From: Pirellulaceae bacterium
Lineage (GTDB): Bacteria > Planctomycetota > Planctomycetia > Pirellulales > Pirellulaceae
Direction of reading: 5' to 3'
DNA: 64,000 nucleotides
NCBI GenBank assembly: GCA_026004775.1
Contig: BPJU01000007.1
Location: 124,001-188,000, forward strand
The notes under the pieces are model-generated. The model was not told the origin of the DNA. It saw only the letters and a list, made by a program, of their open reading frames with translations, and made no database searches. Below are positions 35,211 to 42,584 of the stretch, one piece after another (the first letter of the stretch is position 1; the number at the start of each line of letters is the position of its first letter). Made by a program: the position numbers and the translations under genes.

Positions 35211-36149
35211 ATGAAAATCCTGCTGGCGGCGCCGCGAGGCTTCTGTGCGGGTGTCAATATGGCCATTGAAAGCCTGGATGTGGCACTCCGGGCTTTTGGG
35301 CCACCGGTATACGTTTATCACGAAATCGTGCACAACCGGTATGTGGTGGAAACCTTCCGGGAAAGGGGAGCGGTGTTCGTGAATGACTTGGAGCAGGTAC
35401 CGGAAGGAAGCTATTTACTGTTTTCGGCACACGGCGTGGCTCCCGAGGTGCGGCGGATCGCTCGGCAGCGGCGATTGACCGCCATCGACGCGACGTGCCC
35501 ACTGGTTACCAAAGTCCATCTGGAGGCCATTCGGTTCGCCAAGGAAGGCTATCTGATCGTGCTCATCGGCCACGAAGGCCACGATGAAGTTGTCGGTACG
35601 ATGGGCGAAGCACCGCATTGCATGGTGCTGGTGGAAAGTGAAGAAGATGTCGACCGGCTGCCTGTGCCGTTCAACGGAAAGATCGCATACCTGACCCAGA
35701 CAACCTTGTCGGTGGATGATGCCAACCGAATTATTCGGCGGCTCAAAGAGCGGTTTCCCCAAATTGTGGGACCTCCCAAGGAAGACATCTGCTACGCGAC
35801 GCAGAATCGCCAGGAAGCGGTGCGGCTGCTGGCGGCCGAAGCCGATGTGGCCCTGGTGGTGGGCAGTCAAAACAGCTCCAACAGCCAGCGCTTGAAAGAG
35901 ATCGCCGGCGAGTGCGGCATCCCTGCCTATTTGGTGGATGGACCGCAAGACATCGATTTGGGATGGTTTTCGGCCGATGACACCGTGCTGATGACGGCCG
36001 GTGCCAGCGCGCCGGAGAAGTTGGTGGAAGAATGCATCGCGTTCTTGGAGCAGCATTTTCCGACTACGATAGAAACTCGCGTGGTGCGCACCGAAGAGGT
36101 GCATTTCCCGCTGCCGCGGGAGTTGCGCGGCCTGCCGCTCCCCTCATGA
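35211..36149 (+). CDS. ispH: 4-hydroxy-3-methylbut-2-enyl diphosphate reductase IspH
   Basis: Last enzyme of the MEP isoprenoid pathway, reducing HMBPP to IPP and DMAPP with a 4Fe-4S cluster. At 312 aa it has the usual length. The three cluster cysteines are C12 (APRGFCAGV), C96 (DATCPLV) and C194 (DICYATQNRQ), with the conserved SAHG, GHEGHDEV and TQTTLS motifs. The start at 35211 fits the strongly conserved N-terminus; GGGAGGG lies about 15 nt upstream. It follows the phosphorylase-family gene by 161 bp. Confidence 0.97.
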   Translation: MKILLAAPRGFCAGVNMAIESLDVALRAFGPPVYVYHEIVHNRYVVETFRERGAVFVNDLEQVPEGSYLLFSAHGVAPEVRRIARQRRLTAIDATCPLVTKVHLEAIRFAKEGYLIVLIGHEGHDEVVGTMGEAPHCMVLVESEEDVDRLPVPFNGKIAYLTQTTLSVDDANRIIRRLKERFPQIVGPPKEDICYATQNRQEAVRLLAAEADVALVVGSQNSSNSQRLKEIAGECGIPAYLVDGPQDIDLGWFSADDTVLMTAGASAPEKLVEECIAFLEQHFPTTIETRVVRTEEVHFPLPRELRGLPLPS

Positions 36150-36590
36150 CATGTCCCGTAGCTCGGGCTGGGAAGATGGCCGCGCGTGCCTGATTTCCAA
36201 TTGAATCGCCGGAGCAGCTCCAGAAGCCTCGCCGCTTCTCCAACGAAGCTCCAACACGTTGTTGCGGGCAAGCAGCCCTGAAACCTCGATCGGCCGCGCC
36301 GTATCCGCGGACAACAATTGGCCATTGAGCCGAATCTGGGCAGAGCGCGGAGCGTTTTCGATTCTCAAATAGATCCGATCGTTCGGCTCGATGCCTGTGG
36401 GATGGCCAAACCGGCGGCTCAATATCACCCAACCGCCGGCAGGTCGCCGGCTGTCTGAGGTATCCAACCAGGCCGCCCATCCTTCCGGTAATCGTACCGT
36501 GCCTTCCTCGCCAGCACGGCTGTGGTTGTCTACGAATCGGTACTGCCACGGACCGCGAAGGCGAATCACATGGTCTGGAGAATTCCTCAT
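36144..36590 (-). CDS. Stand-alone GH2-like sugar-binding (beta-sandwich) domain protein
   Basis: A 148-aa protein with no signal peptide. Its pattern matches the N-terminal jelly-roll of family-2 glycoside hydrolases: RLRGPWQYRFVDN, VRLPEGWAAW, GWVILSRRFGHPTG, IYLRIENAPRSAQIRLNGQLL and NVLELRW. The catalytic barrel is absent, so it may be a carbohydrate- or protein-binding module. AGGAGG lies 7 nt before the ATG at 36590. It lies 58 bp downstream of the DUF1080 lipoprotein gene, probably in one transcript, and its end overlaps the ispH 3' end by 6 bp in convergent orientation. Confidence 0.7.
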   Translation of the reverse strand: MRNSPDHVIRLRGPWQYRFVDNHSRAGEEGTVRLPEGWAAWLDTSDSRRPAGGWVILSRRFGHPTGIEPNDRIYLRIENAPRSAQIRLNGQLLSADTARPIEVSGLLARNNVLELRWRSGEASGAAPAIQLEIRHARPSSQPELRDMS

Positions 36591-36648
36591 GGGCAATCCT
36601 CCTGCCATTGTCCGGCAGCCTTTTGGGGGGCGGCGTGCGTGGCTCGTG

Positions 36649-37971
36649 TCACCGATCCAGGTTGATGATCCGGATGTTGCGGAACTCGATACGCGTCGTA
36701 GGATCATGTCCCTGGAACATAATCGTCCCGGCTTTCAGACGCCGACCTTGCCGGGGATTGTCGTGGTCCGGGCGATCGTCGCGCCAATCGGTGACCTGTA
36801 GCCCGTTGACCCACGTGGCGAACCGGTCGTGGACGGCGGCGATCGTCAAGCCGAACCAGGCTTGATCGTCGGCAGCCACGATGCGAGCCGACTGGCGGCG
36901 AAAAATGGCACCCGTGCCCTGGTCAATCGGCTGGGTTCGGTCACCCGAGCGGTATCCGTTGTGGATCTGGCACTCGTAGCCATTCATCATTTCGCCGGGA
37001 ATGCAGCGGAAAAAAACTCCGGAATTGGTTCCGCTCGCCAGTGTGCGGCATTCCAATTGCAAGATGAAGTTGGCATAACTCCGCTTCGATTCGATCATGC
37101 CCCGGCCGCCTGCCAGACGCAGCACGGTGCCATCGTGTTCAACCGTCACCGGTTGATCCGGATAGATTCGCCAGGCGTCGAGTGATGTCCCGTCGAAAAG
37201 AGACACCGCACCCAAAGGGCGAAGCCGTATGTTGCGGAAGGCGACTCGCCCCTCGTTGAACTGAAGGCCGATCAGCCCCGACTTCAGCGGCGCCGGGTCC
37301 TCATAGTGAAGCGTCTCCTCCCCGTCCAACCTGACAACAATCGTTCCGCCTCGGCATGTCACGTCGAACGATCGCCAGCCGGTGCCGGAAGTGTCGCGGT
37401 CCACTTTGAGTCGACCGACTAGACTTCCCGTGGGGAACGGATTGTCCGCCGGAGCAATGTTCAGCTCATAGCAATCTTGCCGTGGATCGGTTGGATGAAG
37501 CGGCGTGCGAAGGAATACGCCGCTGTTGGTCTGCGGCTGGGCCATGAACTCTACATGCAATTCGTAATCGGCAAATGGCAGACTGGTGCAGAGCAATCCT
37601 TTTTCGCCCGCCTCAGCCACAATGGTGCCATCTTCCACGTGCCAATCCGTGTTGGCGGACTTCTCCCAGCCAAAAAGAGTTTGGCCGTCAAAGAGCGATA
37701 TCCAACCGTCCTGCCACAATTCGGCCGGGAGCGTTCCAGGGGGAAGGGGCGGGGGAGATTGCCCGCCGGGAGCTGCGGCCGCCACGACCTCGTTGGCCTC
37801 GTGGGGACGCGTCTGCCCGGCGACCGGTTCGGGAACAGTGGCGGATTGAACGGGCTGGGAATGGGTGGACAGGTCAGCTTCCCGATCAGCCTGCGGAAGC
37901 GGCGAGGACGAGCAGCCGGCTAGTGCGGCAAGCAGCATTCCTGTAGCCAGAACTCGATTTGCGAACATCAT
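36649..37971 (-). CDS. Lipoprotein with two DUF1080 (3-keto-disaccharide hydrolase) domains
   Basis: A 440-aa exported lipoprotein. The signal peptide ends in the lipobox LAGC (about residues 16-20), followed by a Pro-rich linker and two concanavalin-like DUF1080 domains. Domain one starts near GWISLFDGQTLFGWEK and domain two near GAVSLFDGTSLDAWRI; both have the TNSGVFLR/TNSGVFFR core motif. The family is linked to hydrolysis of 3-keto sugars and polysaccharide binding, and is greatly expanded in planctomycetes. An alternative TTG start 21 nt upstream exists; ATG 37971 was preferred. Tandem duplication within one chain is notable but known. Confidence 0.87.
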   Translation of the reverse strand: MMFANRVLATGMLLAALAGCSSSPLPQADREADLSTHSQPVQSATVPEPVAGQTRPHEANEVVAAAAPGGQSPPPLPPGTLPAELWQDGWISLFDGQTLFGWEKSANTDWHVEDGTIVAEAGEKGLLCTSLPFADYELHVEFMAQPQTNSGVFLRTPLHPTDPRQDCYELNIAPADNPFPTGSLVGRLKVDRDTSGTGWRSFDVTCRGGTIVVRLDGEETLHYEDPAPLKSGLIGLQFNEGRVAFRNIRLRPLGAVSLFDGTSLDAWRIYPDQPVTVEHDGTVLRLAGGRGMIESKRSYANFILQLECRTLASGTNSGVFFRCIPGEMMNGYECQIHNGYRSGDRTQPIDQGTGAIFRRQSARIVAADDQAWFGLTIAAVHDRFATWVNGLQVTDWRDDRPDHDNPRQGRRLKAGTIMFQGHDPTTRIEFRNIRIINLDR

Positions 37972-38464
37972 AGCTTCGATCCCTACCGGCAACTGCCCAT
38001 ACGACGATTTTCAGGCGAGTCCGCACACCATGATAGGTTGCCGGGCACCGGCGACGCTAGTGCCGCGATGGGTGCGTTGGGGCGCCGCATGTTGACGGCA
38101 GTGGCATGTATCGCGTACCTGCCGCTACTCGCACGTTGCGCAAGCCCCATAGCCGCTGTTCACAGCACGGCGCGGGGAACCGTGTCGCTGGTGGTGGCGC
38201 GCTCAGGGAGAATCGCTGGACCCCACGAGGAACGACAGGACCGGTCGTTTTTTCGTTGACGTGGCGGTTTGGCGGCCTTAGGCTAGATGTTTAGGGTGTG
38301 AGGTGAGGCGTAAAGGTTGGCAGCCGGATGGTCGGCTGGCTGCGGGTGTCGCGGTGGGAGTATGGATGCCCGCCACGGGAAAAACCTATCCGAAAACCGG
38401 CTTAGGGTTCGGTTGCAAAAGTCCGCCGGCCGGTGTTCGGACGGCCTGAAAGGAGGAACGCGAT
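37972..38464. other. Intergenic region with REP-like repeat
   Basis: 493 bp between the divergent DUF1080 and CBS genes. No gene is supported, though short frames exist. It contains REP-like copy B (38385-38440) directly before the CBS gene. Confidence 0.45.
38385..38440 (+). repeat. REP-like palindromic repeat, copy B
   Basis: 56 bp with ends CCTATCCGAAAACCG and CCGGTGTTCGG, which can pair with one mismatch. It has the same length as copy C at 41358. It ends 24 bp before the CBS start and could affect its leader. Confidence 0.65.
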
Positions 38465-38887
38465 ATGACTTTGCGCGAGATACTTGAACGAAAGGGGAAC
38501 AGTCTTCACACGACCGAGCCGACGGCGACGCTGTTGGAAGCGGCTCAACTGATGATGCGGTACCGCATCGGGTCGTTGGTGGTACTGGAAGGCGAGAAAC
38601 TGATGGGCATTTTCACGGAACGGGATCTGTTGCGCGTGGCTGCTACCGGTAAGGACTTGAAAGACGTGCGTGTGCAGGAAGCGATGACGGTGGACGTTAT
38701 AACGGGTAAACCCGACGATTCGGTCACCAGTGTGATGAAGCTCCTTACCGAGAAGCGGATTCGCCACTTGCCGGTGCTGGACGGCGATCGGTTGATGGGG
38801 ATGATTTCAATCGGCGACGTCGTCAAGGCTCAATACGAGAACTTGGAGTTCGAGAATCACATGCTCAAGAGCTACATCTCATCGTAG
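38465..38887 (+). CDS. Tandem CBS-domain protein
   Basis: A 140-aa protein made of a single Bateman module. CBS1 is residues about 8-60 (LEAAQLMMRYRIGSLVVLEG, GIFTERDLLR). CBS2 is about 72-125 (DSVTSVMKLLTEKRIRHLPV, GMISIGDVVKA). Such modules bind AMP, ATP, NAD or SAM and regulate partner proteins, and no fused effector is present. The start is fixed by AAAGGAGGAACG 4 nt upstream. Cytoplasmic; probably monocistronic. The next gene is convergent. Confidence 0.92.
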   Translation: MTLREILERKGNSLHTTEPTATLLEAAQLMMRYRIGSLVVLEGEKLMGIFTERDLLRVAATGKDLKDVRVQEAMTVDVITGKPDDSVTSVMKLLTEKRIRHLPVLDGDRLMGMISIGDVVKAQYENLEFENHMLKSYISS

Positions 38888-38952
38888 GCACCATCGCCGC
38901 ATCGCATGACGGCGGGCGCACGACCGGAATGCGTCTGTGCATCCGTTGTGGA

Positions 38953-40428
38953 CTACTGCCGGTCGGAAAAATAGTTCAGCGTATAGTAGGCTTCGGCATG
39001 AAGCAGCGGCTGGCCGTTGGCCGAACGGATTCCCGGCAAGAACAGCTCGTGCACGTGGCCCTCCTGTAGCCCTTCGACATACAGCCGCACCATGTGCGGG
39101 TCGTCCAGTACGCGAGCAGCTCGCAATACTGGTCGGGTTTGATCGACCTCGGGGCTGCCGTAGTCGGCCTGGTAGATGTAGGTATGAGTAGCCAGCCGGT
39201 ATGAGTCGAGCTGTGCGGCCGAGGAGCGATCGACCGGAAGGGTGAAGGTCAACAGGAAGCCGTCGCGCATCAATTCGATTTTCAGGATTTCGAAGGGGAC
39301 TCGGCCCGTCCAATCCAAGCGTTGCAACGAGAATGGTTTCGGGCCGCGCGATCCCCAACCGCGATTCGTGCCGCCGACGAACAATTTTCCTTCTGGAGCC
39401 AGATAGAGCGCCACGTTGCCCGAGGCGAAGCCGTCGCGAAACGGGAAACAGGCTCCCTGATAATACCCGTGGACTTTTTCCAGGTAGACGCGCATGACGG
39501 TACTGTTTGTCTGATCGCCTACGAAAAGTTGTTCGGCAAAGGGGCCGAATTTTCCACCGGTCGTATCGCACACGATGCCGCTGGCCGACTGCCCCATCCG
39601 CCGGTAAGGGAAGTAGACGGCGGGCGGAACCAGAGCGGGAATCCGTTTGGCTTCGGTCATCATGCGGCTGCCGCTTCGCGGATCCGAAGGTCGCGGCCCC
39701 ATGGTATCTTTCACGGCATCGTACCAGCGGTTACCAGCCGGGTGCCCTTGAAAACTCCCGGGGCGCAGATGTTTCAAGCTGCACGTGCCGTTCCAGGGGC
39801 CTTGGTTATCGGTCATGAAGACATCGCCGACTGCGTTCATGCCGATGCCGCCGGGCGATCGCAGACCACTGCAAGTGGGCACGACTCGGCCCTCGGGCGT
39901 CACGCGCACGCACCAGCCCCGCAGGAACGCTTCGCTAGTAAAGGAACCGGTCAGACAGAGAGCTACCCACAGATTGCCGTCGCGGTCGAAAGGCGATCCG
40001 AACGCGTACTCATGATAATCACCGCTCAGTCCCCAACCGTCCGCCACTGTCTGGAACTGGTCGGCGCGGCCGTCGCCGTCCGTATCGCGAAGACGTGACA
40101 CTTCACCGCGCTGCGTTACATACAACCACCCGTCGCGTTCGGTAATCCCCAGCGGCTCGTGCAATCCGGCCGCAAAAAGATGGAACGCCATCTGCTGCGG
40201 TTCACCCAGCGGATTGTCGACCAGGTACACATCACCCCGTCGCGTGCATAGGGCAAGTTGGCCGGTCGAGGTAAGTGTCAGGCCGCCCACTTCCAGAACC
40301 ACGCCTTCAGGGATCGGTACGTCGACGATGCGGTAGAAGTCCGCTTCAGCCGCTGGATCGGCGGCTTCGGCAGCGCCGGCCAGCAGCGCTGCCCCAATAA
40401 TAGCGGCTGCCGATAGTACCCGAGACAT
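38953..40428 (-). CDS. Secreted beta-propeller protein (PQQ-dehydrogenase/PVC-type)
   Basis: A 491-aa secreted protein with a signal peptide at residues 1-22 ([15 protein letters not shown]). It has repeated propeller motifs: [68 protein letters not shown] and [14 protein letters not shown]. This resembles the glucose/sorbosone dehydrogenase-like propellers that planctomycetes often fuse to heme domains. No CxxCH motif is present here. The C-terminal part is a beta-domain ending [22 protein letters not shown], a Big/CARDB-like arrangement. The substrate is unknown. Confidence 0.78.
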   Translation of the reverse strand: MSRVLSAAAIIGAALLAGAAEAADPAAEADFYRIVDVPIPEGVVLEVGGLTLTSTGQLALCTRRGDVYLVDNPLGEPQQMAFHLFAAGLHEPLGITERDGWLYVTQRGEVSRLRDTDGDGRADQFQTVADGWGLSGDYHEYAFGSPFDRDGNLWVALCLTGSFTSEAFLRGWCVRVTPEGRVVPTCSGLRSPGGIGMNAVGDVFMTDNQGPWNGTCSLKHLRPGSFQGHPAGNRWYDAVKDTMGPRPSDPRSGSRMMTEAKRIPALVPPAVYFPYRRMGQSASGIVCDTTGGKFGPFAEQLFVGDQTNSTVMRVYLEKVHGYYQGACFPFRDGFASGNVALYLAPEGKLFVGGTNRGWGSRGPKPFSLQRLDWTGRVPFEILKIELMRDGFLLTFTLPVDRSSAAQLDSYRLATHTYIYQADYGSPEVDQTRPVLRAARVLDDPHMVRLYVEGLQEGHVHELFLPGIRSANGQPLLHAEAYYTLNYFSDRQ

Positions 40429-40588
40429 AATCGGTCTCCCATTGGTCTGTGTTCATTTTTGGATGGATTGATTACACCAGTATGTCCGTGCGGTGTCAAA
40501 GGGACGTACAGGGAGGTCGGCTCAACGTGGCTTTGGAAAGTGGGTCACGTGGGTGAAGCGATAAAAGTCGTTAATCCGGACAAGCCTT

Positions 40589-40594
40589 TATAAT
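40589..40594 (+). promoter_or_regulatory. Candidate -10 box for the HAD hydrolase gene
   Basis: Perfect TATAAT about 68 bp before the ATG at 40662. No good -35 hexamer is visible at the right distance, so this is tentative. Confidence 0.3.
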
Positions 40595-40661
40595 GGCATG
40601 TTGGTGCGAATAGTTTCGGCCTCGGGTGCGTCGTCGGGTGGACAAATAGTGAATCGATCGC

Positions 40662-41354
40662 ATGAAGGTGGTGTTTTTCGACATTGACGGAACTTTACTC
40701 TTGTCAGGCGGCGCAGGGCGCCAGGCGTTGGAGTCGGGCTTTTGTCACTGTTTTGGAGTCTCGTTGGTTAAACCGATTGTGTTGGACGGCCGGCCGGATC
40801 GAGCCGTGGGAACGGCGCTTTTTGAGGCACATGGCCTGCAAGACACGGAGGAGAATTGGGCTCGGCTGTGCCGCGCCTATTTGCACCGGCTGCCGGCTAC
40901 GTTGAAGCAGCGTCCAGGTCGCGTGCTGCCCGGCGTGCTCCGGTTATTGGATCTTCTTGCCCGGCGGCCCGATGTGTTTTTGGGATTGCTCACCGGCAAT
41001 GTGCGCGAGGGGGCTCGTATCAAGCTCGAGCATTTCTCCTTGTTGCCTTTCTTCGGCCCCCCGCTGATCGGAGGGTTCGGCGATCAGGAACGGGATCGCC
41101 GGCAAGTGGCCAAGCGAGCGGTGGTTGCCGTCGAACGCCACTTGGGGCTGGAGGGTGCTCGGGCCGAGTACTGGGTGGTAGGGGACACGCCCTGGGACGT
41201 CCAGGCAGCACGCGCCATCGGGGCTCGATGTGTGGCGGTCGCCACGGGCTTTTACAGCCTCGAGCAATTGGCTGCTTATAAGCCCGATTTTTTGCTTTCG
41301 GATCTTGAACAATTGGATGACCTGCCGCACTGGTGGCGCGAGCTATCTGACTAA
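40662..41354 (+). CDS. HAD-superfamily phosphatase
   Basis: A 230-aa phosphoglycolate-phosphatase-like hydrolase. Motif I is FFDIDGTLL (nucleophile D7, acid D9), motif II LLTGN, motif III the Lys in ARIKLEHF region, and motif IV VVGDTPWDVQAAR. A helical cap (about residues 15-90) lies between motifs I and II. It is cytoplasmic; possible roles are phosphoglycolate salvage or other small phosphate esters. The REP-like repeat copy C lies just past its stop and may end the transcript. Confidence 0.88.
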   Translation: MKVVFFDIDGTLLLSGGAGRQALESGFCHCFGVSLVKPIVLDGRPDRAVGTALFEAHGLQDTEENWARLCRAYLHRLPATLKQRPGRVLPGVLRLLDLLARRPDVFLGLLTGNVREGARIKLEHFSLLPFFGPPLIGGFGDQERDRRQVAKRAVVAVERHLGLEGARAEYWVVGDTPWDVQAARAIGARCVAVATGFYSLEQLAAYKPDFLLSDLEQLDDLPHWWRELSD

Positions 41355-41357
41355 CTG

Positions 41358-41413
41358 CCTATCCGAAAACCGCCGTTGGTCCTTTTATCCACAGGGTGCG
41401 AATCGGTTTTCGG
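41358..41413 (+). repeat. REP-like palindromic repeat, copy C
   Basis: 56 bp containing a perfect 12-bp inverted repeat: ATCCGAAAACCG (41361-41372) and CGGTTTTCGGAT (41404-41415, 2 bp past the block). It starts 3 bp after the HAD stop codon, where it could act as a terminator or mRNA-stabilising structure. Confidence 0.7.
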
Positions 41414-41628
41414 ATGGCTCTAAACCTCCTTGTTGCATAGGAACCGTGGATTTTGGTGTGAAAACGAGTGGAGCCGGAATGTCTTGTGACGGTCGCCGAT
41501 TCGGGGCCTTCCGCATTGTATGGTCGCACCGCCGTCTTGGCCGCCACACGTGGCACGGCCGTCCCGGCTGTGGGGGTCACCCAAGACGCTGGTGAAAGCC
41601 GGTGCAAAGCGATCTTGACCTTCGCCCG

Positions 41629-41678
41629 GTAGCGGAAGTCGCTAGGCGGCGGCCCCAGCAGCCGCCGTAAGACTTCCG
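41629..41678 (+). repeat. Solitary hairpin related to the MITE internal hairpin
   Basis: Outer arms GTAGCGGAAGTC and GACTTCCG, inner arms GGCGGC (41645-41650) and GCCGCC (41661-41666), with the spacer GTAA before GACTTCCG. The same module forms the first internal hairpin of the three MITE copies, but here there are no GTAACC terminal repeats. It is either a remnant of an old copy or an independent repeat that the MITE contains. Confidence 0.6.
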
Positions 41679-42009
41679 ACACCAATAATTCCCCATCAGG
41701 TATCCCCGTCTTCGACGACCCACCAGATTGGGCGAGCGTTCGCCCCGCTCCTTCCAGTTCGAATATCGGGTGGGTCGGGCCTAAATAACTTTGCACAATT
41801 CGGCATCATGTCGACGTTTAGGCGGCGATACGAGTCACCCCGTGGTGTCCACGCAGGTTACGGTCCTCAAGATATCGAGGAACGTCACCTAGTCATTCAT
41901 CATGCTGCGGCATTGGTCGTTACGTGTCACATTATCATGCAGGTCACGCCATACCCCCGTCATGTCCAGTTCTGACCGAACCGGGACAGCACGACGGAAC
42001 GGTTTGCGA

Positions 42010-42540
42010 TCAAGATCGGCGGCGGGGCTGGTCCTGGGAGGATCGACGCGCCCGGCTGTCTTCACCGACAACTTGCCGGATGGCGGCCACCGCCATCCGA
42101 TCACATTCTTCGTTTTCCGGATGCCCAGAATGCCCGCGCACGGGAACGTACTCCAGTTGGTGTTGCTTCAGCAGTTGATCGAGCCGTTTCCAAAGGTCGA
42201 GGTTCTTGATGGTTCTGGTCAGGCCGGTACTGGAGCTGATCCAGTTTCGTGCTTTCCACTTGGGCAACCATTCCGTCAAACCTCGCCCCACGTACGTACT
42301 ATCCGTGTAAAGCACCACGTGGCAAGGGCGCCGTAGCGCTTCCAGGCCGCGGATCACCGCCATCAGTTCCATGCGATTGTTGGTGGTTCGCACTTCACTG
42401 CCGGATCGCTTTATCTGGCGTCCCGTGGCGGGGTCGCGGAGGATAAACGCCCAGCCGCCCGGCCCTGGATTGTTCTTGCATGCTCCATCCGTGAATAGCT
42501 GAACCACATAGTAGTTGCTGGTAGATCCTTTCTTGGGCAC
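42010..42540 (-). CDS. rnhA: Ribonuclease HI
   Basis: Endonuclease cutting RNA in RNA-DNA hybrids, 176 aa. The four catalytic acids are visible: D18 (LFTDGAC), E58 (NRMELMAVI), D80 (YTDSTYV) and D147 (NEECDRMA). The GHSGHPENE loop precedes the last one. I chose GTG 42540 because AAGGA lies 9 nt upstream and it gives the standard N-terminus. An in-frame ATG at 42582 would add 14 residues and lie next to the stop of the upstream kinase gene. The C-terminal 25 residues are basic and probably disordered. Confidence 0.93.
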   Translation of the reverse strand: MPKKGSTSNYYVVQLFTDGACKNNPGPGGWAFILRDPATGRQIKRSGSEVRTTNNRMELMAVIRGLEALRRPCHVVLYTDSTYVGRGLTEWLPKWKARNWISSSTGLTRTIKNLDLWKRLDQLLKQHQLEYVPVRGHSGHPENEECDRMAVAAIRQVVGEDSRARRSSQDQPRRRS

Positions 42541-42584
42541 CGTGGTATTCCTTGTGGCACAGATCCAGAGCCAACCGAACAAGT

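Larger units (their letters stand above)
41355..42009. other. Intergenic region with two kinds of repeat
   Basis: 655 bp between the convergent HAD and RNase H genes, with no supported gene. It contains REP-like copy C (41358-41413) and a solitary hairpin related to the MITE interior (41629-41678). The remainder shows nothing recognisable. Confidence 0.5.
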
